From assembly GCA_022827835.1 (NCBI GenBank), contig JAJEIO010000006.1:43933-107932 (forward strand): a stretch of DNA of 64,000 nt. The letters run 5' to 3'. Each line of letters starts with the position of its first letter. Position 1 is the first letter of the stretch. Made by a program: the position numbers and the translations under genes. Origin of the DNA: Candidatus Latescibacterota bacterium (GTDB taxonomy: Bacteria; Latescibacterota; UBA2968; UBA8231). Positions 62,457 to 64,000 of this stretch are shown here, in pieces. The notes beneath the pieces are model-generated. The model made no database searches. It saw only the letters and a list, made by a program, of their open reading frames with translations, and was not told where the DNA came from.

Positions 62457-64000
62457 ATGTCTGCGTCTTACGATGTCGTCATTGCCGGGGCAGGTGCTGC
62501 GGGTGCAGTGCTCGCGGCGCGGCTCAGCGAGGATCAGAGTCGGTCGGTCTTGCTGCTGGAGGCCGGGCCGGATTTTGCTGCGGTTGAAGACTTGCCCGAG
62601 GAGATTCGCTATGCGTACGGGCGCGATCGCAATATCTGGGATCGCGCCTTTGGCTTGGGCACCCGATTTGGCTGGGAGTATCGCGCCCGGGCTACGGACC
62701 TGCGCCCCGATATGTTTGTGCCGCGCGGCAAAATCGTCGGCGGGTCGAGTGCGGTCAACGCGCAGATTTTTCTGCGCGGGGTGCCCGAAGACTACGACTC
62801 GTGGGCCGCAGCGAGCAACGACCTGTGGAGCCACGATGCCCTGTTGCCCTTTTTGTGCCGTCTCGAATCCGACCCGGACTACGGCGACGCTCCCTATCAC
62901 GGTGCCGACGGCCCCATCCGCGCGCGGCGGTTCAAAGATCACGAGCTCAACCCCGAGCACCGCGCCTTCTACGAGGCCGCGCTCGCCGCTGGCTACCCCG
63001 ACTGCCCCGACCACAACGACCCTGATTCTACTGGCGTCGGCCCCTTGGCCCTCAACAACGCCGAGAGCATCCGCTGGAGCACCAACATCGGCTACCTCAA
63101 CCCGGCCCGCGGTCGTCCCAACCTCACCATTCAAGCCAACACTCACGTCCACCGCGTGCTCTTTGACGGCCAGCGTGCCACTGGTCTGCTCGTCGAGCAC
63201 GACGGAGACCTGTCCACGGTCCACGGCGGCGAAATCGTGCTGTGCGGCGGGGCGATTGGCTCGCCGCAGACGCTCTTGCTGTCGGGCGTTGGGCCATCCG
63301 CGCACTTGGAGGCGATGGGTGTTGACGTGGTGTGCGACCTGCCCGGCGTCGGCCAGAATCTGCGCGACCATCCACAAGTGAGCGTGACGCTACGGGCCAA
63401 GGACGAGTACCTCGGCGACGGCACCGAGCCTCGGCTGCAAATCGGCCTGCGCTACACGGCCGCCGGATCGGATTGGCGCAACGACATGTTCATTATCCCG
63501 GCCTCCTTTGCCACGACCGAGGGCTACTACACCTCGTCGCATTCCAAACCCTTGGGCTTTTACTTAGTCGGCTGCATCTACTTGGCCGAGGGACAGGGCG
63601 AACTCAAACTGGCCTCCACCGACCCGCACGTGCAGCCCGTGCTCGACTACAACTACTTGGCCGAGCCTTCAGACTGCCGCCGCCTGCGCGAATCCATCCG
63701 CATCATCATCGACCTGCTCAACCACGATGCACTCAACGCCCTCGTCGTCGAGCGCCTCTCTCCCACCGACGCCGAACTCGACACCGACGACGCGCTCGAC
63801 AAGTGGATGCGGCGCGAAGTGGGCACCAGCCACCACGTCTCCTCGACCTGCAAGATGGGACCAGCGAGCGACTCAATGGCCGTCGTCGATCAGCACGGCC
63901 GGGTACACGGCCTCGAAAACCTGCGCGTCGCCGACGCAGCCATCATGCCCGACTGCGTGCGCGCCAACACCAACATTACCTCAATGGCCATTGGCGAGCG
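62457..64000 (+). CDS. GMC-family FAD oxidoreductase (choline/glucose dehydrogenase-like), truncated by window end
   Basis: The frame is open from ATG 62457 to the window end (514 codons, no stop). FAD-binding SYDVVIAGAGAAGAVLAARL opens it. GMC signature 1 is PRGKIVGGSSAVNAQIFLRG and signature 2 is GGAIGSPQTLLLSGVGPSA. The catalytic His region is EVGTSHHVSSTCKMGPASD, and the last residues visible, NTNITSMAIGER, hold the usual Asn, so only a few residues are missing. GMC enzymes oxidise alcohols, choline or sugars. AGGGG precedes the start. The overlapping frame at 62473-63381 is a shadow. Confidence 0.9.
   Translation, partial: MSASYDVVIAGAGAAGAVLAARLSEDQSRSVLLLEAGPDFAAVEDLPEEIRYAYGRDRNIWDRAFGLGTRFGWEYRARATDLRPDMFVPRGKIVGGSSAVNAQIFLRGVPEDYDSWAAASNDLWSHDALLPFLCRLESDPDYGDAPYHGADGPIRARRFKDHELNPEHRAFYEAALAAGYPDCPDHNDPDSTGVGPLALNNAESIRWSTNIGYLNPARGRPNLTIQANTHVHRVLFDGQRATGLLVEHDGDLSTVHGGEIVLCGGAIGSPQTLLLSGVGPSAHLEAMGVDVVCDLPGVGQNLRDHPQVSVTLRAKDEYLGDGTEPRLQIGLRYTAAGSDWRNDMFIIPASFATTEGYYTSSHSKPLGFYLVGCIYLAEGQGELKLASTDPHVQPVLDYNYLAEPSDCRRLRESIRIIIDLLNHDALNALVVERLSPTDAELDTDDALDKWMRREVGTSHHVSSTCKMGPASDSMAVVDQHGRVHGLENLRVADAAIMPDCVRANTNITSMAIGE

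Noticed and set aside
62473..63381. Open frame of 302 codons rich in Arg, Ser and Pro
   Set aside because: It is a shadow frame inside the GMC oxidoreductase gene (62457 to the window end), which shows the family's full motif set.

Overview
This window looks like a chromosomal stretch of an uncultured Gram-negative bacterium, probably of the Latescibacterota/Poribacteria kind (FCB side). This is an inference from content: five phytanoyl-CoA-dioxygenase-like (PhyH) oxygenases, a sulfatase, several Gfo/Idh oxidoreductases, secreted WD40 and leucine-rich-repeat proteins carrying FlgD/T9SS-like modules, and outer-membrane lipoproteins (LpoB, COG3014). Most genes are GC-rich. One esterase at 31966-32874 is clearly AT-rich. 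I saw no tRNA or rRNA gene, no CRISPR array and no transposase.

Layout. 0.1-5.5 kb holds accessory genes: a BrnA antitoxin behind a brnT remnant, a GNAT, an ACT protein followed by an ankyrin remnant, an agarase-like TIM barrel, a HAD, a membrane zinc-ribbon protein, an attC-like site, a DUF6817 protein and a secreted esterase. 5.5-13.8 kb is a carbohydrate locus: a PhyH, a convergent lyase-like protein, then a tight run of ALDH, sulfatase, aldo/keto reductase and Gfo/Idh, which suggests desulfation and oxidation of a sulfated sugar. 13.9-19.4 kb is a cluster for peptides and small amides (M19 dipeptidase, two nitrilase-family hydrolases, M20 and S66 peptidases). 19.4-28.4 kb has a GH10-like protein, PhyH enzymes, a KatG with an altered active site plus a decayed katG fragment, a FAD oxidoreductase, a triple-DUF4377 lipoprotein, and a dispersed promoter-like repeat. 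28.4-34.3 kb is a minus-strand glycan/aldehyde group.

34.6-45.2 kb is a long plus-strand series of small enzymes with many overlaps: PhyH, P-loop kinase, HIT, GNAT, HIT, P-loop kinase, two unknowns, PHP phosphatase, GNAT, ankyrin protein, methyltransferase, metallo-beta-lactamase fold, class V aminotransferase and an AAC(3)-type acetyltransferase. Its symmetric kinase-HIT-GNAT-HIT-kinase core is the best candidate for an undescribed functional unit. 45.2-50.5 kb has a HAD, a nitrilase, a strong bidirectional terminator, and a four-gene envelope operon (COG3014, an unknown, LpoB, an outer-membrane barrel). 50.6-56.1 kb encodes two large repeat proteins: LRR plus leishmanolysin-like, and a 14-repeat WD40. 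56.2-64 kb has a coupled Gfo/Idh-TrmH-ClC run, a TPR protein, a dihydrolipoamide-dehydrogenase-like flavoprotein and a GMC oxidoreductase that runs off the end.

Three enzymes carry substitutions at residues normally essential in their families: ALDH at 8485 (catalytic Glu to Asn), KatG (distal Trp to Cys) and ClC (gating Glu to Gln). Three decayed gene fragments (brnT, ankyrin, katG) lie in intergenic sequence.
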